DNA of 64,000 nt from WHTK01 sp965197795 (GTDB lineage Bacteria > Chloroflexota > Dehalococcoidia > DSTF01 > WHTK01): NCBI GenBank assembly GCA_965197795.1, contig OZ240228.1:1240001-1304000 (forward strand). The letters are read 5' to 3'. This document shows, piece by piece, positions 47,077-56,914 of this stretch; the first letter of the stretch is position 1, and the number at the start of each line of letters is the position of its first letter. A program made the translations under genes and the position numbers. Below the pieces are notes generated by a model, which saw only the letters and a list, made by a program, of their open reading frames with translations, was not told the DNA's origin and did not search any database.

Positions 47077-47480
47077 ATTGCCGACGAGGACGGCCTGGAG
47101 AACGCTACGTTCAGCTACCAGTGGATTTCTAACGATGGGACGACGGACGCCGATATCCAGGGGGAAATGGGCGCCACCTACACCCTGGCATCTGCCTACG
47201 TGGGCAAGACCATCAAAGTCAAGGTCACTTTCACCGACGACGCTGACAACGAGGAGACGCTGACCAGCCCGGCGACTGCCGAAGTGGCCGCTGAAGTGCC
47301 CACAGATCCGCCAGCGAAACCTCGCAACTTGACGGGCACCGCCAATTGGGATGGCACGGTGACCCTCCGCTGGGACGCCCCCGACGATGACTCCGTTATG
47401 GGCTACCAGATACTTCGCAGGAGGCCCACCGAGGGAGCGCGCACCCTCCTGGTCCACGTAAATGACACAGGAAGTTACTC
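47077..47480 (+). pseudogene. Ig-like/fibronectin III repeat protein fragment
   Basis: The frame begins without a start as IADEDGLENATFSYQWISND and continues GATYTLASAYVGKTIKVKVT, then LTSPATAEVA. This is one bacterial Ig-like repeat. A fibronectin III start follows (PAKPRNLTGTANWDGTVTLR then DSVMGYQILRR). Such multi-repeat surface proteins are common in Chloroflexota. It is flanked by the recombinase fragment on the left and cut by the IS1182 remnant on the right. Confidence 0.8.
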
Positions 47481-47998
47481 CGCTATGGACAGGGGCGGCC
47501 GGACCACCTCCTCCAGCTTCGTCAGAGAATCCATCGAAGCGCTGGCTCGCATCAGTGTGCTATCCACCTAGACCGGGCCTTCCTCTAAAAGGCCAGCCTG
47601 CCGGCAGAGCTCAATCGACTGGCAGGAGAACTCCTCGAACACTTCGCTGTCCAGCCGGGTGCGTGCCTTGGAGAGGACGCGAGGACGCTATGGTCTGGCG
47701 TTGACACATCGAAGTCGTAGCCCAGAAACCAGCGGTAAGCCAGATGCAAGCTCACCTCCTGAGCCAGGCGCCTTTCCGCAGTGATGCCGTAGAGGTAACC
47801 GATGAGCAGCATCTTGAAAATGACGACAGGGTCGACCGATGGCTGGCCGGTATGGCTGTAGAACGGTCGGCAAAGGCGCCGGACGAAGGCGAAATCAACC
47901 GCTCTGGCAATGCGGCGCAGTAGGTGGTCCTGGGGTACGAGACCGTCCAATGACAACTGACAATACAGCTTCGTCCCGAACTCTCGCTCGCCCATCAT
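47476..47998 (-). pseudogene. IS1182-family transposase, N-terminal part with a frameshift
   Basis: From ATG 47998 the frame reads EFGTKLYCQLSLDGLVPQDH, then QPSVDPVVIFKMLLIGYLYG and LAYRWFLGYDFDVSTPDHSV (DUF772 domain). After an 8-bp tandem duplication GAGGACGC (47673-47688) it continues in another frame as LSKARTRLDSEVFEEF, then VDSTLMRASASMDSL. About a third of the transposase remains. The catalytic core downstream is lost. Confidence 0.88.
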
Positions 47999-48266
47999 GG
48001 GCTCCCTCCTCCAAACTAAGGTCGCCCATATCGATCATATCATTGATCAGATCCTGCCGGGAGTTCGGCAACAGGCCCTGGCCATAGTGTTACGAGTTCT
48101 TCGCAGATCGGTCCGGCTCCGCCTACGTCGACCTCCGTAGTCTTTCCGGTTCCCGGCATTGACCGCCTCCTTGTTTACTTGTCGCTCGCTACGCCGGCCT
48201 GTTACCGCCGGCTAGCCGACGTGGCTACAACGTTCAGCGACCAGATACACCTCCTACAATTGGGCC

Positions 48267-49559
48267 GTGGACGAACCATTCCTTTCCAACCGCGAGCTGG
48301 CGACCCTGATCATCCTCGCCTTCTTCGCAGTCATCCTGGTGGTGACCAGTCGAACCAAGCTCCTCGCCTCCATTCGGTCGCCGCTATCATTGCTCGTCTC
48401 TCCGACGGTTCTGGTTCCTTTACTCCTTTACGTCGGCTGGGTGTTGGCGGCTGTCCTCCTGGCATCTCGACTCGAGCCCTGGGAGCCAGCCCTGTGGAAG
48501 ACAGCGGTTTTCTGGCTCATCCTTTCTGGCTTCGGGCTCATTTTCGACATCAACTCTGTCATTCAGGAGCCGGGGTTCTTCTGGCATAGGGTTGCGCGCA
48601 CCTTGGGCTTCTTGGTGATCGTTGAGTTTCTCGTCAACCTGCAATCGTTTGCTCTGTGGATCGAGATTCCAGCACAACTGCTGGCACTCTTTGCTCTTGT
48701 GGTGGTGGCGGCAGAGAAGACGAAAGCGGCTGCCAAGCTAGCGGAAGCCTATCTCGCCTTGTTTGGACTGTCGGCTCTCGTTTGGGCGGGCTGGCACTTG
48801 GTGATCAATTGGTCAGACGCCGACCAAGGAGCGCTCCTCCTAAAGTTCTTACTTCCGGTCTTGTTGACGCCGTGGGCGCTGGTCTTCATCTACGTGGCTA
48901 CCGTCCTCGGCTCCTACCAGGTTCTTTTCAAAAGGATGCGCTTAATGAAGATAGGGGAGCCGCTTGCAGGGCAACGACTCGCTATTCTGCTTAGGACGTG
49001 CGGATGGATTCCGGCCCTGCGACTCCTCAGCGGCCCTGCAGTAACACGGCTTGCCAGAACAAACGGATTCCGAGAGGCATGGAACGAGGTCGAGCAAATC
49101 AGGCTTGATGAACGTGAACGGATCGAGGCCGAGGCTGCGGCTGAGCGCCGGTTGATTGAGAACGCAGGCGTAGCTGGAGTTGACGAGTTCGGACAACAGC
49201 TCGATCAGCGGGAATTCGCCGCGACGCGAGCGACATTGCGTCGGCTGGCCCTCGCCCAGATGGGGCACTACCGGAACAGGGGGAAGAGGTATCAAGAGGA
49301 TCTCTTGCGGCGATTTGAGCGCTATTTCGAGGAGGACGGGCTATCCCAGCCCAATGGCATCGCGTTACACGTCAGCACAGACGGCCAGAGTTGGTATGCC
49401 GAACGGCAGACTGTATCGGGACACTGGTTCGCGCTTGGCGCAGCTGGTCCACCGACCGACCAATGGCTGTTCGACGATTCAGAGAAGCCGAACGGTTTCC
49501 CCGTCGAATCGGAGTGGGACCAGTGGGGCGGCGGTGAGCATTCAAAGAACTGGGATTAA
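48267..49559 (+). CDS. membrane protein of unknown function
   Basis: 430 residues from a GTG. About six to seven transmembrane segments lie in residues 10-225 (for example LATLIILAFFAVILVV and LLALFALVVVAAEKT), followed by a soluble 200-residue part with a charged, possibly coiled stretch (VEQIRLDERERIEAEAAAER). The C-terminus is acidic and Trp-rich. No family is recognised. The frame is clean and codon use regular, so it is a real gene. It stands alone between the IS remnant and the repeat at 49.6 kb. Confidence 0.75.
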   Translation: MDEPFLSNRELATLIILAFFAVILVVTSRTKLLASIRSPLSLLVSPTVLVPLLLYVGWVLAAVLLASRLEPWEPALWKTAVFWLILSGFGLIFDINSVIQEPGFFWHRVARTLGFLVIVEFLVNLQSFALWIEIPAQLLALFALVVVAAEKTKAAAKLAEAYLALFGLSALVWAGWHLVINWSDADQGALLLKFLLPVLLTPWALVFIYVATVLGSYQVLFKRMRLMKIGEPLAGQRLAILLRTCGWIPALRLLSGPAVTRLARTNGFREAWNEVEQIRLDERERIEAEAAAERRLIENAGVAGVDEFGQQLDQREFAATRATLRRLALAQMGHYRNRGKRYQEDLLRRFERYFEEDGLSQPNGIALHVSTDGQSWYAERQTVSGHWFALGAAGPPTDQWLFDDSEKPNGFPVESEWDQWGGGEHSKNWD

Positions 49560-49607
49560 GGCTAGGCCGGAACCAGACGCTTGAACGTCCGGTTGGAGCG
49601 TTGGGCT

Positions 49608-49860
49608 AGAACAGACTGAGGAAGCTGATAGAGGAGATGTGACCGTGCTTGAAGGGCAGACCGGACTATCCCCCTATCTTGATAGCGCAGGTCACGACAT
49701 AAGACTTGCAAGGACACGACCGGTTTGACTGCGTCTCATTTCCGGGATAGGCCCCATAAGTCTCCGGCCTAGTTTTGGGACGGCTACGCAATACGGCGCC
49801 CGCTCGTTCATGTGTGCGGCCCCTTTCGCGTTTCAGCCAATGTCGGTCGAGGGACGGGAC
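49608..49860 (+). repeat. approximately 250-bp dispersed repeat, copy 1
   Basis: It matches 60379-60630 in the same orientation. Shared blocks are AGAACAGACTGAGGAAGCTG, GCAGGTCACGACATAAGA, ACGACCGGTTTGAC, GCGTCTCATTTCCGGGATAG and CTCGTTCATGT. Similarity is roughly 80-85% by eye. The rest of 49560-49997 holds no gene I can support. Confidence 0.85.
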
Positions 49861-49997
49861 AGCGGCGACCCGGGAGCGGCCGCCGGACTACACTAATTCA
49901 TGGTTTGACGTAGGACGCCCTGGCGAACAACCCTCTGGCTATGTCCATTTGAAAGGACTGAGGACTCCACCGGCTCTCTGTGCGTATTGGCCGCCCG

Positions 49998-52504
49998 TCA
50001 TAGAGACCTGACCGCTTCCTCGATGGCCGAAGTTGCGTCCTGATAGTCCGTTACCGGTGAGAAGGTCAACGGCTTTCCAAACCGGACCTCGACCCTCCCC
50101 CGCTGGAGGATGGGGAATCGTGTAGGGAAGCCCAGCCTGTGGATGTATAGGCGCAGCGGCACTACGGGAATACTCCCCTCGACGGCGACGAGGCCGGTAC
50201 CATGCATGAAGGGCCTGATCGGCCCTCCGAAGGTGAGTTCGCCCTCCGGATATATCAGGACAGACCAGCCGTTGTCCATGATCTTCCCCATGTTCTCGAG
50301 GCTGGGCCTGACGGATCCCTCCCTGGCCAGAGGGAAGGCGTTCCCCAACAAGGGGTTCATGGTCCACCATATCGGATTCTTCCAGAGGTCGGCGGCCCCG
50401 GCGACCGCCAGCCGCCGCCGCCACTTGAGGGGGACCGCCTTGATAATCAACGGGTTGTCCAAGCCGAGGTTGTGGTTGGACGCGAAGAGTACGGGGCCGG
50501 TGATGCCTTCCAAGTTCTCGCGACCTACCACCTTAAGCCCATAGGGAAGGCTGACCAGCGGGAAAATGACCGCCCGTTGGAGGAATCCGCGAAGGATACG
50601 GCACCACCATTGCATCCCCCAACCTGGAAATCTCATCATCGGCGGGTTCCTTGACCCCTCTTCGACGAGAGCCTCCAGGGCCCCCACCGTCATTTCTGGG
50701 TCCAACTGGCTGTCATCCATGTAGACACCGAGCTCCGCCTCTATTGCCAACAGCAGCTCGAGGCGGCCAAGGGAGTCCAGGCCCAGGTCGCCGTCGAGGG
50801 TTGCATCGTCCCGCACCTCCCCGGCACGTCGTTTGCTCACCTCGCCGATGATCTGGAGCAGGCTCCTTGCCCCTCCCGCCGGGCTTCCGCCTGCCGGTGA
50901 TACAGCCGGAGGCTCCGGCTGTATCTTCCCGAGAATCGTATCGACTACGACCCCTTTCTTTACTTTGAGGGTGTGGGTGCGGGGAAAGTCCTCTTCAGCC
51001 CAAACAGTGAAACCCCGTATCCTCTGCTGTTCGGCCAGTTGGCCGTTGGTCCAGGAGACAACCTCCTGAGCTGTGTCGGCGTCGTCCAGAATCAAGGCCG
51101 CGTGCACCTCAACCGACGAGCCCCTGGTAAGCCCTACCACGGTCGCATCTGTAACATTCGGGTGCTTCGCCAGTACCGCCTGGATGTCGTCCGGAAAGAC
51201 ATTTTGGCCGTTGGGGAGGACGATCATATCCTTTTTCCTCCCCTGGACGTGCAGGAACCCCTTGTGGTCGAAGAACCCCAGGTCGCCCGTCTTGTACCAG
51301 TCTCCGTCGAAGGCTGCTGCAGTCTCTTCGGGTGCACGCCAGTAACCCGGAGTGATGTTGTCCCCGCGCGCCAGGATCTCGCCATCGCTGCTGATCTTTA
51401 CCTCTACGTTGGGCAGCGGGCGGCCGGCGGAGTCGAGGCGACGTTCTCTTAGGCTGTGGTTGCTGATGACTGGGGATGCTTCGGTGGTCCCATAACCCTG
51501 TACGATCTTGACCCCGAGCAGCTCCCACTTGCGTCCCAGGTCTTGGTCCAGCGCCGCCCCTCCCGACACGATGAAGTCGAGCTTGCCGCCGAACTGCTTG
51601 TGGACTCGGCGGAACAGAAGGCGTCTCAAGGGAAAGGGGGTGGCCTCGGCTATTCCGAGCAGCCGGTCCCAGAGAGCTTCCCTTCCCTGGCGTTTTACCT
51701 CCCGCTCAATTCCGTTCATCAGCAGCTCCAGCGCCTGCGGGACGAGAAGCATGATCGTTATTCCACGCTCGCGCATCGTCCGGGCCAGGACGGTCGGCTG
51801 GCGGCTGGTCGGATATGTGACACTGGCGCCGTGGTACAACACGATGAAAAGTCCGCCCAGCTGCTCGTACATGTGACTGAGGGGAAGGATGGACAGAAGC
51901 CGGCTCGAGGGGTTCAGGTAATGTACTGGGATACCCCTTCTATGTTCGCCGTCAGGTTGCGGTGAGTAAGCATGACGCCCTTTGGGTCACCCGTCGTGCC
52001 GGAGGTGAACATGATCTCGGCAAGATCGTCGGGCTTGGTGTCCACATCCTCCGGCTGGGGCAAGCCCTGGATGGCGGCTTCCAGCTCCTCGAAGGTAATC
52101 TCAGGGCTCCCCAAGTCAACCTCCCCTTTGGGAGTGGACCGGGACGTGAACGCCAATTTCGGGTCTGTCCTGGATACGACCTTTGCGACGTAGTCGGGAG
52201 CGCTGCGAAGGTCCAGGGGGACCAATATGACTCCCGCCCTGATACACCCGCAGAAGATGAGCACCCAGTGGGGAGAGTTGGGGCCCCACAGGATGGCTCG
52301 ATCCCCTTTCGTGAGGCCCCGTCGCCGGAGGAGGGTTGCAACCTGGCCTGACTCGTTCCATAGCCGTGAATAGCTCCAGCGCTGGTATCGAAAGGCCGGC
52401 TTGAACAGGAGAGCATCGCGGGGCCCGTACCTCTCGACCACTCGCCGGAGAAAGTCTATAAGGGTGTCACCCACCGGCGGACCAGACATACGAGCATTTT
52501 TCAT
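49998..52504 (-). pseudogene. acyl-CoA/ACP ligase - carrier protein - PlsC fusion, one frameshift
   Basis: About 835 codons from ATG 52504 (RBS GGAGGTAGCT). Order: AMP-binding ligase (TSGTTGDPKGVMLTHRNL; GYGTTEASPVI; KTGDLGFFDHKGFLHVQGR), a phosphopantetheine carrier (DLGLDSLGRLELL, Ser attachment), then a 1-acyl-glycerol-3-phosphate acyltransferase (NHNLGLD and YPEGELTF). The frame breaks near 51920: one frame ends EGVSQYIT-stop while sense continues LNPSSRLLSILPLSHMYEQL. A single indel would restore it, so it may be a sequencing error. It should activate fatty acids and place them on lysophospholipid, or act in lipid remodelling. It precedes the MBL-hydrolase gene's stop-side neighbour on the same strand. 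Confidence 0.85.
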
Positions 52505-52580
52505 AGCTACCTCCGTGTCGCTGCGAGCAGGCTGACAGCTTGGGGCGCCTCCGTTGCAGGCGTCGAAGGCATTATGGGGG

Positions 52581-53357
52581 TCAGGCCCAAGAGCCGGCAT
52601 GCCGCCGGACGAGCCATCTGAGGGCTTCGTGGGGCTCGCTTCGCATGGGAGGGAAGTGGCTGAAGCATATGGCGTCGAAGTCCAAGTCGAGGAGCTTCTC
52701 AACCGACCGCATCGCCTCCCTCGGCTGCTGAGTGACTCCAGGCGCCGGGGGACTGAGCCGGTGGGCGAACTTGTACTGCAGCGCGTCCCCGATGATGACG
52801 ATCCGTTTCTCCGGCAGGTGGAGGGCAATGCTGCCCTCGGTATGTCCGGGAAGGTGGATCACGCGGACTTCGGTCCCAAAGGGAATGATGTCGCCGTCAT
52901 CGAGACGGTCGTCAACGGGGACGGGGCTCCCCATGAGCCAAGCGAGGACGGGCCGAGTCATCGTTGCGAGCAGTCCATTTTGCAGTGGACTTGGGGCCAC
53001 CGCCGCGCCCGCGACGATGTCCGCTTCCAGCCGGTGAACGGCGACCGCGATTCGCCTCCCCGCAACCAGCTCGCCCAGGCCGCCCGAGTGGTCTGGATGG
53101 GCGTGAGTAACGACTACCCGTCCGATCTGGTCGCGGGAGAGGCCGAGCGCCTCCAGCCCCCGCGTTATCGCGCCCAAACTCCCACGGAGCCCCGCGTCGA
53201 CCAGTAGAACGTCGCCGCCTTCGACCAGAACAGTTACTCTGGCACCGATAGCCCGGACCTGGAAGACTCCGTCTGTGATAGGTATGGGCTGGTTGAATCT
53301 CACGATTCTCGCCGGGGCGCTGTCTTCGTTCGTGAGTCCGGAGGTTGCTGGGGCCAT
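52581..53357 (-). CDS. MBL-fold metallo-hydrolase
   Basis: 258 residues. The di-metal motif is THAHPDHSGG, with the second-site ligands in LPGHTEGS, the bridging Asp in IGDALQYKF and the last His in CFSHFPP. The fold is that of glyoxalase II or lactonase-like hydrolases. It starts at ATG 53357 and lies 77 bp upstream of the acyl-ligase fusion on the same strand, which suggests co-transcription and perhaps thioester or lactone hydrolysis. The substrate is unknown. Confidence 0.92.
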   Translation of the reverse strand: MAPATSGLTNEDSAPARIVRFNQPIPITDGVFQVRAIGARVTVLVEGGDVLLVDAGLRGSLGAITRGLEALGLSRDQIGRVVVTHAHPDHSGGLGELVAGRRIAVAVHRLEADIVAGAAVAPSPLQNGLLATMTRPVLAWLMGSPVPVDDRLDDGDIIPFGTEVRVIHLPGHTEGSIALHLPEKRIVIIGDALQYKFAHRLSPPAPGVTQQPREAMRSVEKLLDLDFDAICFSHFPPMRSEPHEALRWLVRRHAGSWA

Positions 53358-53473
53358 GGTAGGCAGGGGTTAACTAAGGCGCAACGGGCCGATGTCATAC
53401 GATTGATTCGGGGAGGGCGCGATCTCCATCAACCCTCCCCTACAGGTGCGAGACAATAGCAGGGGATGCCCTT

Positions 53474-53664
53474 ATGAGGATCACACTTGCCTTGGACGAC
53501 GACGTAGCGAACCCTCCTGAAGGAGCAGGCCCGGCCTCCACGGCAGACCCCTCAGGCAGGTGGTGAACGACGCGCTGCGCCGGAGGGATGTCGCCCGCCG
53601 TGACGGGAGGCGCGGCCCGTCTATCGGGTCGCTCCCAACCGGAGCGGCCTGGCCCCGGGTATGA
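53474..53664 (+). pseudogene. VapB-like antitoxin, frameshifted twice
   Basis: MRITLALDDDVA in frame one, TLLKEQARPPRQTPQ in frame two and QVVNDALRRRDVARRDGRR in frame three reassemble the start, middle and end of a ribbon-helix-helix antitoxin. That family usually reads MRTTLTLDDDV then LKQVVNDALRRG. No partner toxin is intact. Confidence 0.7.
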
Positions 53665-53974
53665 ACCCCTTGCGGCTATACGGACAGGGCATATTGGTCA
53701 GTGTCTTGCGCAACGCCGACGGCGCATGGCAGGGCACGCTCAGAGACGTGGTAGGCCTCTACAGCTATTGGGTGTATACGCTCGTCACTGGGACTATCGA
53801 TGTCCCGTGTCGCCGCCTCCGATTCCGTATCGACCTGCCTCCATGCCTTATACCAATTGCTATGTTAGTCCGGCCCAGTGCGAGGACGGACCCTTTAGGT
53901 AGGATGGTCTCTGGAGCTGGAAGCCAATAGCCGAGGGAGCTTGCGGCCGGATCCGGTTGTACGTCTGGAAGGTT

Positions 53975-54030
53975 TGGTGGGCCCTCAGGGATTCGAACCC
54001 TGGACCGACGGATTAAAAGTCAGTGGCTCA
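53975..54030 (-). repeat. 3' fragment of tRNA-Lys (UUU), attachment-site remnant
   Basis: On the minus strand it reads GAGCCACTGACTTTTAATC, then a variable loop, the T-arm CAGGG-TTCGAAT-CCCTG, AGGGCCC, A73 and CCA. The acceptor 5' strand and most of the D-arm are missing, and the anticodon stem has a mismatch, so it is not a functional tRNA. Integrases duplicate exactly this part of tRNA genes. The element interior should lie to the right. Confidence 0.85.
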
Positions 54031-54036
54031 AGCTTC

Positions 54037-54083
54037 AAAACAGCGGGAAAACGCACGAAAACCGCAGGAAACTGTAGGAAAAA
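54037..54083 (+). repeat. phased A-tract array beside the tRNA-Lys fragment
   Basis: A-tracts are centred near 54038, 54049, 54059, 54070 and 54081, that is 10-11 bp apart, separated by G/C-rich blocks. The layout is the same as the arrays at 22.2 and 23.4 kb. Confidence 0.75.
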
Positions 54084-54405
54084 CGCAGATCTCAGGCCGC
54101 CTACCCGGGCATTTTAGATACAAAATGGCGACATATGGCGACACCTAAAAAAGGGGGAAACTCAGGCCAAAAGAGCACACATGTGCTACTGATGCTGCCG
54201 TTCGGGCTCTGGCGGCCACAATACGCGCGGGGGCCCTTCGACGTGCGAACATATGGCCGCATAACCATGATCACCTGTCGAGCCACGTAACGCGGGAATG
54301 GTCCTTCGCAGGTGGCTCGCGCCGGGTCACGAGGCGAATTGCTGTGATACGCGTCGACCGAGGGGTGCTACGCCGCGGGTTGCGAAACGCTACACTCTGA
54401 CCAAA

Positions 54406-55359
54406 ATGGCGAAGTCCCTACCAACTGTCGTCGCGAATACTGACGAGCGCTGGTTCTCCCACTTCAGGCGGACCGACAAGCTGGCCGAGTTTGATGAGGT
54501 CAACTTCTGGCGCCCCGCGGCTCAGGGCGAGTTTCGTGCTCTCAGTCCCGGCGAGCCACTCTTCTTCCGGCTCAAGGCGCCACATAACGCAATCGCAGGG
54601 TTCGGGTTCTTCGCGATCTCCTCGCGTATGCCGGTCCGGCTCGCCTGGGAGATATTCGCTGACGGGAACGGCGCCCGCACCCAGGCGGATTTCGAGCGGA
54701 GGATCCGCGAGTACCGACAGAGGTTCGCTAGCGCGGAGGATGCGCAGTTAAGTTGCCTCGTCCTTCGGGACGCGGTGTTTCTCCCGCAGAGCCATTGGCT
54801 CCCGTGGGGACTGAGGGAAGGCTGGAGCCCGAATATCGTGAATTACAAGACCTATGACCTCGTCACCGATGTCGGCCGAGCTCTCGACATGATCCTGCGC
54901 AGCACCCATCCGGACCCCGTGCCCGATCTTCAGCCGACCTTCGAGACGCTGGAGGAGGATGCGCGCCGCCGCGCCGCCGCGGTTCGCGTGGACCGAGCGG
55001 GTCAAGGAACGTTCCGCCTGCGGCTGCTTCGGGCATATGACGGCCAGTGCGCGGTCACGGGAGAGCACGCGGTCCCGGTTCTTGAGGCTGCCCACATACA
55101 GCCGTATCTTGGTCCGGCATCCAACCACCCTCAGAACGGGATCATGCTTCGGTCCGATCTCCATCGACTCTACGACGCGGGCTATGTGACTGTGACGCCA
55201 GATCTGCGGCTGGAGGTGAGTCATCGACTGCGTGACGAGTTCAAGAACGGGAAGCACTACTACGAGATGGCTGGCCGCAGTGTGCACGTGCCCCTGAACC
55301 CGCAGCTCATTCCAAGCTCGCGGGCGCTTGAGTGGCACGCGGAGAACGTCTTTCGCTAG
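54406..55359 (+). CDS. HNH endonuclease (HNH_2) with an N-terminal modified-base-reader-like domain
   Basis: 317 residues. The C-terminal HNH_2 nuclease shows YDGQCAVTGEHAVPVLEAAH, IQPYLGPASNHPQNGIMLRS and DLHRLYDAGY; its catalytic His pair and Asn are visible. The N-terminal 160 residues read FFRLKAPHNAIAGFGFFA, similar to the EVE/PUA-like domain found with HNH nucleases that cut modified DNA. The start M37 (54406) is chosen because the upstream codons look non-coding. It is the first intact gene inside the island that opens at the tRNA-Lys fragment. Confidence 0.85.
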   Translation: MAKSLPTVVANTDERWFSHFRRTDKLAEFDEVNFWRPAAQGEFRALSPGEPLFFRLKAPHNAIAGFGFFAISSRMPVRLAWEIFADGNGARTQADFERRIREYRQRFASAEDAQLSCLVLRDAVFLPQSHWLPWGLREGWSPNIVNYKTYDLVTDVGRALDMILRSTHPDPVPDLQPTFETLEEDARRRAAAVRVDRAGQGTFRLRLLRAYDGQCAVTGEHAVPVLEAAHIQPYLGPASNHPQNGIMLRSDLHRLYDAGYVTVTPDLRLEVSHRLRDEFKNGKHYYEMAGRSVHVPLNPQLIPSSRALEWHAENVFR

Positions 55360-55833
55360 GGTGTGAGGGAACTGACGCTACTCGTGACCACAGTCGTTTC
55401 CGCCGCCTTGAGGTATACCACCGGGCCGTCGAGAGGCGCCGCTAACGAGAACGCGGCGCTGACCACGAGCCTCATCACTAACTTGGACCTGCCGGCCCCC
55501 CTATCTGCCTGATCCGGCCCTTATGGAGCTTAGGCCCGGGCGCGTTCCTTATTCTTGCTCACCGACGATCACCGGTATGACAGCGCGCGGCGGCGGGAAG
55601 CCTTCCCCTTCCGACACATCCTGTACTGCGACTCGGTATAGCTAGCTATGGACTCCTTGAGATGTTCAGCAGCTTGGCTTGGCGTGAACTGCATCAACGG
55701 TCACCCGATAGAAGAGTAGTGGGAGTCTTACGTCCGCACCAACAGTGCAGACTCGAACCTTTCTTGGAGCATGAACATAAACCTAGGCTTTCTGTGAGGC
55801 ATAGTCATCTTACCTTCACGACGTTATTGGCGA

Positions 55834-55862
55834 TTGACACTAATAGTATAGTACACTATCAT
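55834..55862 (+). promoter_or_regulatory. promoter of higBA with a short palindrome
   Basis: TTGACA (55834) and TATCAT (55857) are separated by 17 bp. The spacer contains ACTAATAGTATAGTACACTA, a partial palindrome suited to autoregulation by HigA. The HigB start GTG begins only seven bases after the -10, so the transcript may be leaderless. Confidence 0.6.
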
Positions 55863-55868
55863 AAGGAT

Positions 55869-56150
55869 GTGATCAGGAGCTATCGGGACAAAGACACCGA
55901 GGCTGTCGCCGAGCGGCGCCGTGTCAGCAAGGTCCCTTACGATGTTCAGCGTCGAGCGCAAAGGAAGCTGATGATGCTGAACAATGCCAGGACCATCAAC
56001 GACTTGAGAGTGCCTCCGGGGAATCGCCTGGAGACGCTCTCGGGAGATAGAAGAGGTCAGCTCAGCATCCGCATCAACGACCAATGGCGCATCTGCTTCG
56101 TGTGGCGCGAAGGGAACGCCTATCAGGTCGAGATAGTGGACTATCACTGA
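55869..56150 (+). CDS. higB: HigB/RelE-type mRNA interferase toxin
   Basis: 93 residues from GTG 55869. The family pattern is clear: VIRSYRDKDTEAV, VQRRAQRKLMMLNNARTIND, LRVPPGNRLETLSGDRRGQL and SIRINDQWRICFVWREGNAY, then VEIVDYH at the end. HigB cleaves ribosome-bound mRNA under stress. HigA follows 12 bp later, in the toxin-first order typical of HigBA. The upstream codons to 55662 are an unconfirmed extension. Confidence 0.92.
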   Translation: MIRSYRDKDTEAVAERRRVSKVPYDVQRRAQRKLMMLNNARTINDLRVPPGNRLETLSGDRRGQLSIRINDQWRICFVWREGNAYQVEIVDYH

Positions 56151-56162
56151 GTAGGAGAGGCC

Positions 56163-56477
56163 ATGAGGAATGTAAACGACATCGAAGAGAGGTTGCCTCC
56201 CATTCACCCTGGGGAGATTCTCAACGAAGAGTTCCTGCTCCCGATGAACGTCACCCAGTATCGGCTTGCCAAGGCCATAGGCGTAGACCCACGCCGGATT
56301 CACTCTATCGTTCACGGGGAGCGGTCGATCACCGCGGAGACGGCACTGCTGTTCTCGCGCTTTTTCGGAAACTCCGCCGCGTTCTGGCTGGGGTTGCAGA
56401 GCCAGTATGACCTTGAGTCGACCGAGGACAACATGACTCAACGGCTGGACGCGGTGGCGGCACACATACCGGAATAG
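56163..56477 (+). CDS. higA: HigA antitoxin (XRE-type HTH)
   Basis: 104 residues. RLPPIHPGEILNEEFLLPMN precedes an XRE helix-turn-helix (NVTQYRLAKAIGVDPRRIHS) and ends with the SITAETALLFSRFFG pattern typical of HigA. It neutralises HigB and represses the operon. GGAGAGG precedes the ATG. Confidence 0.93.
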   Translation: MRNVNDIEERLPPIHPGEILNEEFLLPMNVTQYRLAKAIGVDPRRIHSIVHGERSITAETALLFSRFFGNSAAFWLGLQSQYDLESTEDNMTQRLDAVAAHIPE

Positions 56478-56574
56478 ATCCCTTCAGGCAAGAGAAGCTA
56501 GGTCGTTGGCTGTGGCACAAGGTCTAGTTCGTTGTCATCCGACCAAAGACTGAACACGTTGATAGAAGAGTAGT

Positions 56575-56751
56575 ATGCCGCGACAGACAGAACCGAACGC
56601 GAACAATGCCTTAGGCGACATTTTGCGGGGCATGATGCCGGGCTGCGATGTCCGCTCTGAGAACACCCAAACGTTCAGCGACCATCCGGGCCGCCATGCC
56701 GACGTGCTGGTGACCTGCCCCCCCTCCCGGATTAGGTCCAAGGATTTCTAG
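56575..56751 (+). pseudogene. start of a restriction-type gene, 58 codons
   Basis: MPRQTEPNANNALGDILRGM, then MPGCDVRSENTQTFSDHPGR and HADVLVTC, before an early stop. The first 50 residues match the opening of large restriction/DNA-processing proteins in which the next segment is usually VVVEAEY. The rest of the gene is gone. It is a short remnant of a defence gene beside higBA. Confidence 0.5.
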
Positions 56752-56914
56752 AATCCGACTGGGGTTTTCGTTGGGTGGTGCCTTTTCGGGCGTTTTTCAC
56801 CGGAAAACACGTAACCACACTTGCGTAAGTTTTAGATTCAGAAACTGCTCCCGATGCCCATTTCGGGGGTGCGTTGGCAATGTCACTGTCGCTCCCCATT
56901 GCCGGCCGGTCGAT

